Source: CAZDXV01 sp964648705
Lineage (GTDB): Bacteria > Patescibacteriota > Minisyncoccia > Minisyncoccales > GWA2-38-27
DNA length: 18,514 bases
Direction of reading: 5' to 3'
Assembly (NCBI GenBank): GCA_964648705.1
Contig: CAZYOI010000007.1
Coordinates: 1 to 18,514 of the forward strand
Shown: one piece after another, positions 5,701 through 13,600 of the stretch
Layout of the letters: the number at the start of each line of letters is the position of its first letter
How positions within the stretch are numbered: the first letter of the stretch is position 1
Notes under the pieces: generated by a model
The model's database searches: none
What the model was told of the DNA's origin: nothing
What the model saw: the letters and a program-made list of their open reading frames with translations, nothing else
Made by a program: the position numbers and the translations under genes

Positions 5701-6987
5701 ATGGCAAAGAAGATAAAATTACAGAGTCCTGCCGGAATGTACGACATTCTCCCCGAGGACTGGAAGTATTACCAGAAGGTATATGAGACGGTCTCTGAGA
5801 TAGCGGAATTCTACAGCTTTGGAAGAATAGAAACTCCTATTCTAGAAAAAGAGGAGCTTTTTTCTAAAGGAATAGGCGAGGCTACAGATGTTGTAGGCAA
5901 GGAGATGTACACTTTAAAAACCAAAGGAGGGGATTCTCTGGCTATGAGGCCCGAAATGACCGCTCCCGTAGCAAGGTCATACATTGAGCAGGGCATGAAG
6001 AGCTGGCCCCAGCCGGTAAAACTCTGGTATTTCGGACCCTGCTTTCGCCATGAAAGGCAGCAGGCAGGAAGATACAGGCAGTTCTGGCAGTTCGGCTTTG
6101 AAATTTTAGGGGAGGAGAGTCCTGTTGTTGACGCCCAGATCATCCAGATATTCTGGAATATTTTAGAGGAGCTGAAATTGAATGATTTAATAATTGAAAT
6201 AAACAGCATAGGGGATAGCCAGTGCCGCCCTTATTACAAAAAGCTTCTTAAAAACTATTTTCGTTCAAGGAAGAAGTCTTTATGCGCTGACTGCAAAAAG
6301 AGGCTGAAAGAAAATGTTTTGAGGATTCTGGACTGCAAACAGGAGAAGTGCCAGCCCTTAAAGGCAAACGCTCCCCAGATACTTGATCATTTGTGCGACG
6401 ACTGCAAAGAGCATTTGAAAAAGGTTTTGGAGTTCTTGGACGAAATAGAGCTTCCCTACAGGCTGAACCCCTATCTTGTAAGGGGGCTGGATTACTATAC
6501 CAGAACAGTCTTCGAGATCTTTTTTGAGGAAGAAGAGGAAAAGTCTTTGGCTTTGGCTGCGGGGGGAAGATACGACAAGCTGGTAAAGATCCTTGGGGGC
6601 AAGGATACTCCGGCTTCCGGAGCGGCAGCCGGCTTAGAAAGGATAATAGAGCTGATGAAGAAAAAAGACATAAAGGTTTCAGGAAGCAAGAAGCCCCAAA
6701 TATTTTTAGCCCAGCTTGGAAACTTGGCCAAGAGAAAAAGCTTGAAACTGTCAGAAGAGTTCAGAAAGGCCAATGTAAGAGTAGTTGAGTCTTTCGGAAG
6801 GGACTCTTTAAAGGCCCAGTTGAGCAGAGCGGGGAAGATGGGTCTGCCCTACACTTTGATTATAGGGCAGCAGGAGGCCCTGGGAGACTCTATTCTTATC
6901 AGAGATATGGAAACAGGCAGACAGGAGCAGGTTAAGCTGGATAAGGTTGTAAAAGAGGTTAAAAAGAAATTAAAAAAGAAAAAATGA
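5701..6987 (+). CDS. hisS: Histidyl-tRNA synthetase
   Basis: Class II synthetase that charges tRNA-His. 428 residues, normal length. Motif 2 is FGPCFRHERQQAGRYRQF at 111-128; the histidine-specific blocks are RGLDYYTRT at 261-269 and AAGGRYDKL at 287-295; motif 3 is GAAAGLERI at 307-315. The insertion region carries six Cys in CxxC-like pairs (195/198, 212/217, 232/235), a pattern found in part of the bacterial HisRS family and possibly zinc-binding. The C-terminal anticodon-binding domain is complete and ends in a Lys-rich tail. It begins two bases after lepB and overlaps hinT by four bases (ATGA). No Shine-Dalgarno. Confidence 0.97.
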   Translation: MAKKIKLQSPAGMYDILPEDWKYYQKVYETVSEIAEFYSFGRIETPILEKEELFSKGIGEATDVVGKEMYTLKTKGGDSLAMRPEMTAPVARSYIEQGMKSWPQPVKLWYFGPCFRHERQQAGRYRQFWQFGFEILGEESPVVDAQIIQIFWNILEELKLNDLIIEINSIGDSQCRPYYKKLLKNYFRSRKKSLCADCKKRLKENVLRILDCKQEKCQPLKANAPQILDHLCDDCKEHLKKVLEFLDEIELPYRLNPYLVRGLDYYTRTVFEIFFEEEEEKSLALAAGGRYDKLVKILGGKDTPASGAAAGLERIIELMKKKDIKVSGSKKPQIFLAQLGNLAKRKSLKLSEEFRKANVRVVESFGRDSLKAQLSRAGKMGLPYTLIIGQQEALGDSILIRDMETGRQEQVKLDKVVKEVKKKLKKKK

Positions 6988-7295
6988 GCTGTCTTTTCTG
7001 CGATATTGTAAATAAGGAAAAACCGGCGGATATTGTCTACGAAGACAAGGAAATTATAGCCTTCAAGGATATAAATCCCAAAGCTCCGGTTCATATCCTT
7101 ATTGTCCCTAAAAAGCACATCCCCTCTGTAAAAGAGGCGGAAGAGGAGGACAAAGAGCTTTTAGGAAAGCTTTTTCTAGTTGCCAGAAAAATAGCCGAAG
7201 AGAGAAGCTTGGAAGGGTATAAGCTGGCTGTCAATGTGGGCAGGAAAGCCGGTCAGTTGGTCGACCATCTGCATGTGCATTTGTTAAGCGTTTAA
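6984..7295 (+). CDS. hinT: HIT-family nucleotide hydrolase
   Basis: Histidine-triad protein of the HINT branch, which hydrolyses nucleoside phosphoramidates and adenylates. 103 residues. Motifs: CLFCDIVNKEKPADIVYED at 3-21, KAPVHILIVPKKHI at 33-46, and the triad HLHVHLL at 95-101 with catalytic His97 and flanking His95 and His99. It stops two residues after the triad block, whereas typical HinT has about ten more residues (the GGR...WPPG tail), so this is a C-terminally shortened version. Its start is coupled to the hisS stop. Confidence 0.93.
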   Translation: MSCLFCDIVNKEKPADIVYEDKEIIAFKDINPKAPVHILIVPKKHIPSVKEAEEEDKELLGKLFLVARKIAEERSLEGYKLAVNVGRKAGQLVDHLHVHLLSV

Positions 7296-7305
7296 AGAGT
7301 AAAAT

Positions 7306-7521
7306 ATGCCTTTAGAAACAAGAAAAAAAGAAAAAGAGTCCTCTCAGTCTTTAGTGAGGCGCTTTTCCAAGAATATTAAGAGAAGCGGTCTTTTGATGAG
7401 AGCCAGGCAGTCAAGATACAAAAAAAGAGAAAAAAGCGAGCAAATGAAGAAAAAGTCCGCTTTGAGGAGAGAAGAGCTGAGAAAGAAATACCAGAAGATG
7501 AAGAAACTGGGAAAGATATAA
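7306..7521 (+). CDS. rpsU: Small ribosomal subunit protein bS21
   Basis: 71-residue, extremely basic protein of the 30S platform, near the 3' end of 16S rRNA. The SQSLVRRFSKNIKRSGLLM stretch (about 13-31) matches the S21 core (ALRRFKRxxEKAGVL), followed by RARQSRYKKREKSEQMKKKS and a long Lys/Arg helix. The stop overlaps the yqeY start by one base (TAATG). The rpsU-yqeY pairing is common in bacteria and supports the call. Confidence 0.88.
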   Translation: MPLETRKKEKESSQSLVRRFSKNIKRSGLLMRARQSRYKKREKSEQMKKKSALRREELRKKYQKMKKLGKI

Positions 7522-8015
7522 TGGGCGGTCTCAAGTCAAAAATTCAAGAGGATCTCAAGGAAGCTGTAAAAGGAAAAAGAGAAGCGGAACGCCTTACTTT
7601 GAGAGGGGTTTTGGCTTCTATCCAGTCAAAAGAGAAAGAAAGGAGATATGTCCTCTCTAAAAAGGACCTGCTAGAGGATAAATTGTCAGAAGAGTCTTCT
7701 CTGACCGAAGAAGAAGTGGCAGAGGTAATCTCCTCTGAGGCCAAAAAGAGAAAAGAGTCCATTGAAGAATACAAGAAAGGGAAAAGAGAGGATTTGGTAG
7801 AGCAGGAGAAAAAAGAGCTCTCTATTCTGGAAAAATACCTTCCGGAGCAGATTTCGGACGAGGAGCTGGAAAACATAATAAAAGAAGCCATAGAAAAGAC
7901 AGGAGCCGGGAGCGTTAAAGATACGGGCAGGGTTATGGCAGAAGTTATGCCCGGCCTCAAGGGGAGAGCGGAAGGGGAGAGAGTAAGCAGAAAGGTGAAG
8001 GAAATCCTTTCTTGA
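7521..8015 (+). CDS. yqeY: YqeY / GatB-related domain protein
   Basis: 164-residue helical protein of the YqeY family, related to the tRNA-binding tail of GatB but without the amidotransferase body. Its role is uncertain. Family signs: LKSKIQEDLKEAVKGKREAERLTLRGVLASI at the N-terminus (quoted here as its segments around K5-I34), EVISSEAKKRKESIEEY at about 69-85, EKYLPEQISDEEL at about 104-116, and the C-terminal GRVMAEVMPGLKGRAEGERV. Slightly longer than the usual 147-150 residues through an acidic insert. Linked to rpsU by a one-base overlap and to ybeY by a three-base gap. Confidence 0.92.
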   Translation: MGGLKSKIQEDLKEAVKGKREAERLTLRGVLASIQSKEKERRYVLSKKDLLEDKLSEESSLTEEEVAEVISSEAKKRKESIEEYKKGKREDLVEQEKKELSILEKYLPEQISDEELENIIKEAIEKTGAGSVKDTGRVMAEVMPGLKGRAEGERVSRKVKEILS

Positions 8016-8018
8016 TAT

Positions 8019-8417
8019 ATGGTAAGCCTTTACAACCTCACAGAGCTTTCTTTTAATGAAGTTTCTTTAAAAGAGCTTGCAAAAAATATTTTAAAGGGGG
8101 AGAATATAAAAAGAGAAGGCCTTGATATTATTTTGGTTGAGAAAGAGAAGATAAGAGAGCTGAACAGAAACTACCGGGGAGAAGACAAAGAGACAGACGT
8201 CCTTTCTTTTTCAAGAGAAGAAACCAGAGATGACTTCATAAATCCCTCAAAAGAGAAAAGCTTGGGAGAGGTGGTTATTTGTCCCGAGGCAGCCGAAGAA
8301 AGGGGGGAGAGCTTAAAAGAGGTTTTAATTCACGGAGCTTTGCACCTTTTGGGATACGACCATAAAAAGAAAGAAGAGAAAGAGGTTATGGAGAAGAAAG
8401 CTAAAAAATATCTTTAA
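8019..8417 (+). CDS. ybeY: Endoribonuclease YbeY
   Basis: Zinc-dependent RNase acting in 16S rRNA 3' maturation and ribosome quality control. 132 residues. Motifs: ELNRNYRGEDKETDVLSFS at 47-65 with the conserved Arg, and the metal site HGALHLLGYDH at 105-115 with His105, His109 and His115. The N-terminal part is typical though slightly short. It sits between yqeY and ftsA with a one-base gap to ftsA. No Shine-Dalgarno. Confidence 0.96.
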   Translation: MVSLYNLTELSFNEVSLKELAKNILKGENIKREGLDIILVEKEKIRELNRNYRGEDKETDVLSFSREETRDDFINPSKEKSLGEVVICPEAAEERGESLKEVLIHGALHLLGYDHKKKEEKEVMEKKAKKYL

Positions 8418-8418
8418 T

Positions 8419-9621
8419 ATGGCAAGACCCTATACTATAGCAGCTTTAGATATTGGATCTAGCTCTATCAAGCTGGCTGTTGTTTCCAAAAAGCCCGGAG
8501 AGAACAAGTTCAAGGTTTTAGCAAGAAACCAGATTTCTTCTCTTGGGATAAGAAGGGGGGTGGTTGTCGATGTTCAGAAGGTTTCCGAAGCTGTTTCTTT
8601 TTTAGTTGAGAAGACAGAGAAAGAGAGCGGAGTTAAGATAAAAAGCGTTTTGGCCAGCCTCGGGGGAGGCCATATTTTTTCTACGCCGGCAAGGGGCTCT
8701 ATTTCTGTTTCCCGGGCTGACGACGAGATTTCGGAGGAAGATGTAGATAGAGTGGTTCAGGAAGCCAAGACCTTTTCTCCTCCGGCTAACCACCAGGTCT
8801 TCCGAGTTTTTCCCAGGGAATTTATTGTAGACGGCAAAAATCCCGTCAAGAAAGCTGTGGGCATGAAAGGGGTCAAGCTTGAGGCCGATGTTTCTGCTTT
8901 GTGCGTCTTCTCCCCCTATTTGAGAAACTCCACTCAGGCTGTCTTAAACTCGGGCCTAGAGATAGAGGACCTGGTTCCAGCTCCTCTGGCTACTGCCAGG
9001 GCCGTATTGACAGAAAGAGAAAAAGAGCTGGGGGTCTGTCTTCTGGATATCGGAGCCGGGACTACCGGAATGGCTGTTTTTGAAGAAGAGAATTTAATCC
9101 ATACTAAGGTCTTTCCCGTGGGAGCCGGCCATATTACAAACGATATTGCCATCTGCCTTAAGACAGATATTGATACGGCAGAGAGAGTTAAGCTTGAATT
9201 TGGGGACTGCGAAGGCTCTAAAAAAAGCAGGAAAAAGATAAAAGTGGAGGGAGGAGAACCTCTTCATTTCAGCCAGAAGGAGCTTTCAGATATTGTTCAG
9301 GCCAGAGTGGGGGAGATCTTCGGGCTGGTCAGCAAGGAGTTGAAGAAAATCTCCAGGGAAGGCAAGCTTCCGGCCGGAGTGGTCTTGACCGGAGGAGGAT
9401 CTGAATTCTCCGGCATTAAAGAGAAGGCCAAGAAGGAATTGAAGCTTCCCTGCAGGTCGGGGAAAATCAGGGAGAAATCATTTGAAGACGATCCTACCCT
9501 GGCCGGCTTATGGGGTTTGGTTCTGGAGGGCGCGGACCTGGAGGAAGAAGAGGTTTCTTCCGGTTTATGGCCCGCTTTTAAAAACGGTTTTAAGAAGATT
9601 TTTGGAATATTTTTACCATGA
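8419..9621 (+). CDS. ftsA: Cell division protein FtsA
   Basis: Actin-fold ATPase that tethers FtsZ filaments to the membrane. 400 residues, normal length. Phosphate loops ALDIGSSSIKLAV (9-21) and LLDIGAGTTGMAVF (208-221), adenosine motif VVLTGGGSEFSGI (321-333), and the FtsA-specific 1C (SHS2) subdomain at about 85-160. The last twenty residues (GLWPAFKNGFKKIFGIFLP) form a plausible amphipathic membrane-targeting helix after an acidic linker. It overlaps ftsZ by four bases (ATGA), so the partners are translationally coupled. Confidence 0.96.
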   Translation: MARPYTIAALDIGSSSIKLAVVSKKPGENKFKVLARNQISSLGIRRGVVVDVQKVSEAVSFLVEKTEKESGVKIKSVLASLGGGHIFSTPARGSISVSRADDEISEEDVDRVVQEAKTFSPPANHQVFRVFPREFIVDGKNPVKKAVGMKGVKLEADVSALCVFSPYLRNSTQAVLNSGLEIEDLVPAPLATARAVLTEREKELGVCLLDIGAGTTGMAVFEEENLIHTKVFPVGAGHITNDIAICLKTDIDTAERVKLEFGDCEGSKKSRKKIKVEGGEPLHFSQKELSDIVQARVGEIFGLVSKELKKISREGKLPAGVVLTGGGSEFSGIKEKAKKELKLPCRSGKIREKSFEDDPTLAGLWGLVLEGADLEEEEVSSGLWPAFKNGFKKIFGIFLP

Positions 9622-10547
9622 GGCCTAATACTAAAATTAAAGTGGTCGGAGTCGGAGGATCCGGAGGCAATGCTATTTCCAGAATGGCAAAGTGCAACAT
9701 CAAAGGAATAGAATTGGTGGCTGTAAACGCCGACAGACAGGATCTTCAAAGATGCAGGGCCCATCAAAAAGTGAGAATCGGCAAAGAGGCGACAAAGGGT
9801 CTGGGAACAGGAATGAATCCTGAGACAGGAAGGAAGGCAGCCGAAGAGCAAAGAGAGGATATTAGGAAAGCTTTAGAGGGAGCTGATATGATTTTTATCA
9901 CCTGCGGTTTGGGAGGAGGCACCGGCTCGGGAGCGGGTCCCGTAGTGGCAGATGTGGCCAGAAAACTGGGGGCTTTGACAGTGGCTGTGATTACCACCCC
10001 TTTTTCTTTTGAAGGCTCTCATAGAAAAGAAATAGCAGAGGAAAGCTTGAAGAATATGAAAAAGAAGGTTGATACCCTGATTAAGATATCAAACGACAGA
10101 CTCCTTTCTATTTTAGAGCCCAAGACTTCTGTTTCTGACGCCTTCTGGCTCTGCGATGAAATTTTAAGGCAGGCTGTTCAGGGGATATCCGACCTTATAG
10201 TTCTCCCCGGGATAATCAACATTGATTTTGCCGATGTCAAGACAATAATGGAAAATTCAGGAACGGCCCTTTTCGGGATAGGCAGGGCCAAGGGTCCGGA
10301 GAGGGCCATTGAGGCAGCCAAGAGGGCCGTCAATTCTCCCTTGCTTGATCTTTCCTGCAAAGGGGCAAAAGGAGTTCTCTTTAATGTCTCAGGAGGCAAG
10401 GATATTAGCTTGTCTGAGGTTGACGAGATAGCAAAAACCATTACTCAAGAGATTTCTCCTGAAGCCAGAGTTATTTTCGGGGCCATTCAGGACGAGAAGC
10501 TAAGAAAAGGAGAGATAAAGGTGACTATTATAGCAACCGGATTTTAG
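9618..10547 (+). CDS. ftsZ: Cell division protein FtsZ lacking a C-terminal tail
   Basis: Tubulin-like GTPase that forms the division ring. Visible: GVGGSGGNAISRM at 11-23, signature GGGTGSGAGP at 99-108 (more often GGGTGTGAAP), TPFSFEGSHR at 127-136, NDRLL at 159-163, and the synergy-loop NIDFADV at 201-207 with Asp203 and Asp206 needed to hydrolyse GTP in the next subunit. At 309 residues it stops at KVTIIATGF, just where the globular domain ends; E. coli FtsZ has about 65 more residues (linker plus the conserved tail that binds FtsA and ZipA). I checked the bases after the stop and see no continued tail in another frame. It is followed by a terminator. Confidence 0.96.
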   Translation: MRPNTKIKVVGVGGSGGNAISRMAKCNIKGIELVAVNADRQDLQRCRAHQKVRIGKEATKGLGTGMNPETGRKAAEEQREDIRKALEGADMIFITCGLGGGTGSGAGPVVADVARKLGALTVAVITTPFSFEGSHRKEIAEESLKNMKKKVDTLIKISNDRLLSILEPKTSVSDAFWLCDEILRQAVQGISDLIVLPGIINIDFADVKTIMENSGTALFGIGRAKGPERAIEAAKRAVNSPLLDLSCKGAKGVLFNVSGGKDISLSEVDEIAKTITQEISPEARVIFGAIQDEKLRKGEIKVTIIATGF

Positions 10548-10575
10548 TTTTAAATAAATACCCATAAAGGGGGAC

Positions 10576-10584
10576 TTATCCACA
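10576..10584 (+). promoter_or_regulatory. Perfect DnaA box upstream of nrdD
   Basis: TTATCCACA, the strongest DnaA-binding sequence, lies in the 100-base gap between ftsZ and nrdD, 20 bases before the presumed nrdD -35. Only one copy was noticed and there is no AT-rich unwinding region or dnaA/dnaN neighbour, so an origin is unlikely. Regulation of nucleotide reduction by DnaA, as known for E. coli nrdAB, is a plausible reading. Confidence 0.5.
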
Positions 10585-10588
10585 GTTA

Positions 10589-10616
10589 GGCGGGCTTGAC
10601 CCGCCCTTTATATTTA
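10589..10616 (+). terminator. Terminator of the lepB-ftsZ operon
   Basis: Six-base GC stem GGCGGG / CCCGCC (10589-10594 with 10600-10605), loop CTTGA, then CTTTATATTT. The T tract is broken by A but the stem is strong. Its loop and 3' arm contain the likely -35 of nrdD. Confidence 0.75.
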
Positions 10617-10625
10617 AGATAGAAT
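10596..10625 (+). promoter_or_regulatory. Candidate promoter of nrdD-nrdG-comEC
   Basis: TTGACC (10596-10601), 18 bases, TAGAAT (10620-10625); an overlapping TATAAT at 10625-10630 is an alternative -10 with poorer spacing. Transcription would start 10632-10637, giving a leader of 11-16 bases with no Shine-Dalgarno. Confidence 0.6.
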
Positions 10626-10647
10626 ATAATAATTTGATTAATATTTT

Positions 10648-13600
10648 ATGAAAAACCGCATTACCAAGGTTAAAAAAAGAAACGGGGAGATAGCGAAGTT
10701 CGATCAGGAGAAAATTGCCAAGGCTATCTACAAGGCTATTACTGCTACCGGCCAGGGAGACGGCAAAGAGTCCAAAAAAGTTTCAGACAGGGTGGTGAGC
10801 GTTATGAACCGCCGCTTCAAGGAGGGAGAGATGCCCCATGTTGAACAGATTCAGGATATTGTCGAGGAAATGCTTATCCTTGAGGGACTGGTAGAAACAG
10901 CCAAGGCCTACATCCTTTACAGAGAACAGAGAAGAAGGATCAGGGAGGCCAAGGTTTTGGACGAGTCCACGGAGAAAATAGACAAATATCTAAAAGAGCT
11001 TGACTGGCAGATCTACGAGAATGCTAATATGACCTTTTCTCTTCAAGGTTTGAACCAATACGCCATTTCTGATGTTTCAAAGAAATACTGGCTCAATAGA
11101 GTTTATCCCGAGAAGATAAGGAAGGCAGCAACAGAGGAAGATTTTCATATTCATGATTTAAACAGCTTAAGCACTTACTGCTGCGGCTGGGATTTGTACG
11201 ATTTATTGAAGAGGGGATTTGGGGGAGTTTCCGGAAAGCTGGAGTGCCGCCCCCCAAAACACCTGAGGACTGCTTTGGGCCAGCTGGTCAATTTCTTTTT
11301 TACGGTTCAGGGAGAATGCTATTCTGAAGATACTCAGGTTCTGACTGAGTCCGGCTGGAAATACTTCTATGAGGTGGGCAAAGAAGACAAAGTTTTTACC
11401 TTAAACAGCGAAAACGATCAGATCGAGCTCCAAGAACCTGTTAAATTTTATAAGTTTGACTATAGCGGTCCTCTTTACAACTTCAAATCCAAGAAACTTG
11501 ATCTTCTAGTCACTCCGAATCATAATATGGCAGTAGACCAGTACTGTCCCAAGTGTAAAGGGGGGCTTTATCAAAGAAAATTTGTCAAAGCAAAAGACCT
11601 GAATCCTAATATCCATTTTATTCCAAAGAAGGGAAACTGGAGAGGACAAGAGGAAAAGACCCATCGCATTTTTTCGCTAGAAAAAACTTCTCTTAACCAG
11701 ATTAAAATAAAAGAACTGGTGGCTGCGGGCGACAATTCCGGCGCAAAATTCACCCTTCCTGAAATAGAAATTAATTATTATAGGAACTTCGGTCGAAGCT
11801 ACGAAGCCGTAAAAGTAGAGGCTAAAAAAATACCAATGGAGGACTGGCTCAGGTTCTTCGGTTTCTGGCTGGCAGAAGGGTCTTTATACAAAAGAAAAAG
11901 AACAAGGAAAGGAAGAACCAAGCCTTATTATGAATATCACGTCAGGATTACTCAAAACGAAGGGAAGATAGCTGGAGAGTTTGAAAAAATCTTAAAAAGA
12001 CTGCCTTTCCATTACTCAAGAAAAGAAAGAGGGGGCAGGATTGAATGGGTAATTTCCAGCAAGCAGCTTTTCTCTTATCTTGAAGGCCTTAAAGGGAGCG
12101 GGAACAAGTTTATTCCAGAAGAGATTAAGAGGTTGGATAAGAGGCTTTTGGTCATACTTTTTGATTGGATAATGAAAGGAGACGGCTATATCGACAACGG
12201 AAATGTTGAACTTTCAACAAAGAGCAAAAGGCTGGCAGACGACTTCCAGGAAATAACCCTGAAACTTGGTTTTTCCGCCAACATTTACCAAAGGACAAAA
12301 AAGCAGTTTAATTGGTATGATGTCGGTGTTTCTAGAAGCGCCCATTTTAGGTTTACAAAAGAGAATATAAGAAAGGTCAGCTATCAGGGCAGAGTTTACT
12401 GTCTGGAAGTTCCCAACCACACTCTTTATGTAAGAAGAAAAGGGAAGGCCTGCTGGTGCGGCAATTCCGCCGGTGCTCAAGCTGTTTCCAACTTTGACAC
12501 TCTTTTAGCTCCCTTTATTCGTTATGACGGCTTGAGCTATTCCCAGGTAAAACAGGCTATGCAGGAGTTTTTGTATAATTGCATGGTTCCTACCAGAACG
12601 GGATTCCAGACGCCTTTTATTAATGTAACTTTGGATATCAATCCCCCTTCTTATCTGGCTGACCAGCCCGTTATTATAGGGGGAGAGCTTCAGGAAGAGA
12701 CCTACGGCGATTTTCAGGAGGAGATGAACATGGTTCTTAGGGCTTTTTACGAGGGATTAATGGAAGGAGACGCCAAAGGAAGGCCCCATACTTTTCCCAT
12801 TCCCACAGTGTCTATTACCAAAGATTTTGACTGGGACAATCCAGCCCTAGAGCCGATGTGGAAAGCTACGGCAAAATACGGAGTCAACTACTTTTCCAAT
12901 TTTGTCAATTCCGAAATGGATCCGGAGGATGCCAGATCAATGTGCATGAGCGGAGAAGAGGAGGTTGTAATAAGAAATTCCAGAAATATTAAAAGGCTGT
13001 CCATAAAAGAGATAGCAGGAAAATACAAAGAGGAAGACTTTGACAGAGAGGGCTGGGCGGACTGTAAAAAAGAAGGGGGGCTGGAAGCTTTGTCTTTAAA
13101 TCCCAGAACTCTTAAAACAGAGTGGGCTAAAGTTAAAAGATTCTTGAGAATTAGAGGCAAGAAAGGAGTAAAGATTGTTTTGGAAGACGGCAAAGATACC
13201 CTTTATTCCGAGAAGCATCCTGTAAGCGTTTTGACAAGAAAGGGTCTTGAGATGAAGTTTGCTAAAGATATCAGAAAAGGAGATCTCCTCTTGTCTCTTA
13301 AAGGAGGAGATTTTCTTTCTAAAAAGCGCCGAAAGATAGGTAGTCTGACCTTGAATGAAGATCTAGCCAAGATTCTTGGATATTTTACAGCTGACGGCAA
13401 TTATCTTTTTGAGAACAGGAAAAATATGGCTCGCTGCGGAGAGCCGAGAGGCCTTCAGTTTACTTTCAATTACAACGAGATGGGCAACAAGGAGCTTATT
13501 AAGAGTTTGGTAAAGAAGGTTTTTGGATGCAAAACCTCGGAGAAAAAAGATCCAAGGTATAATACCTATTATTTATATGTTTATAAAACGGAACTAGCAA

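Noticed and set aside
9297..9851. 184-codon open frame on the minus strand across the ftsA-ftsZ junction
   Set aside because: It is antisense to two unmistakable genes, has no recognisable product and no ribosome site; it reflects base composition.
10576..10584. DnaA box as a sign of a replication origin
   Set aside because: Only one box was noticed, with no box cluster, no AT-rich unwinding stretch, and no dnaA, dnaN or gyr genes nearby.
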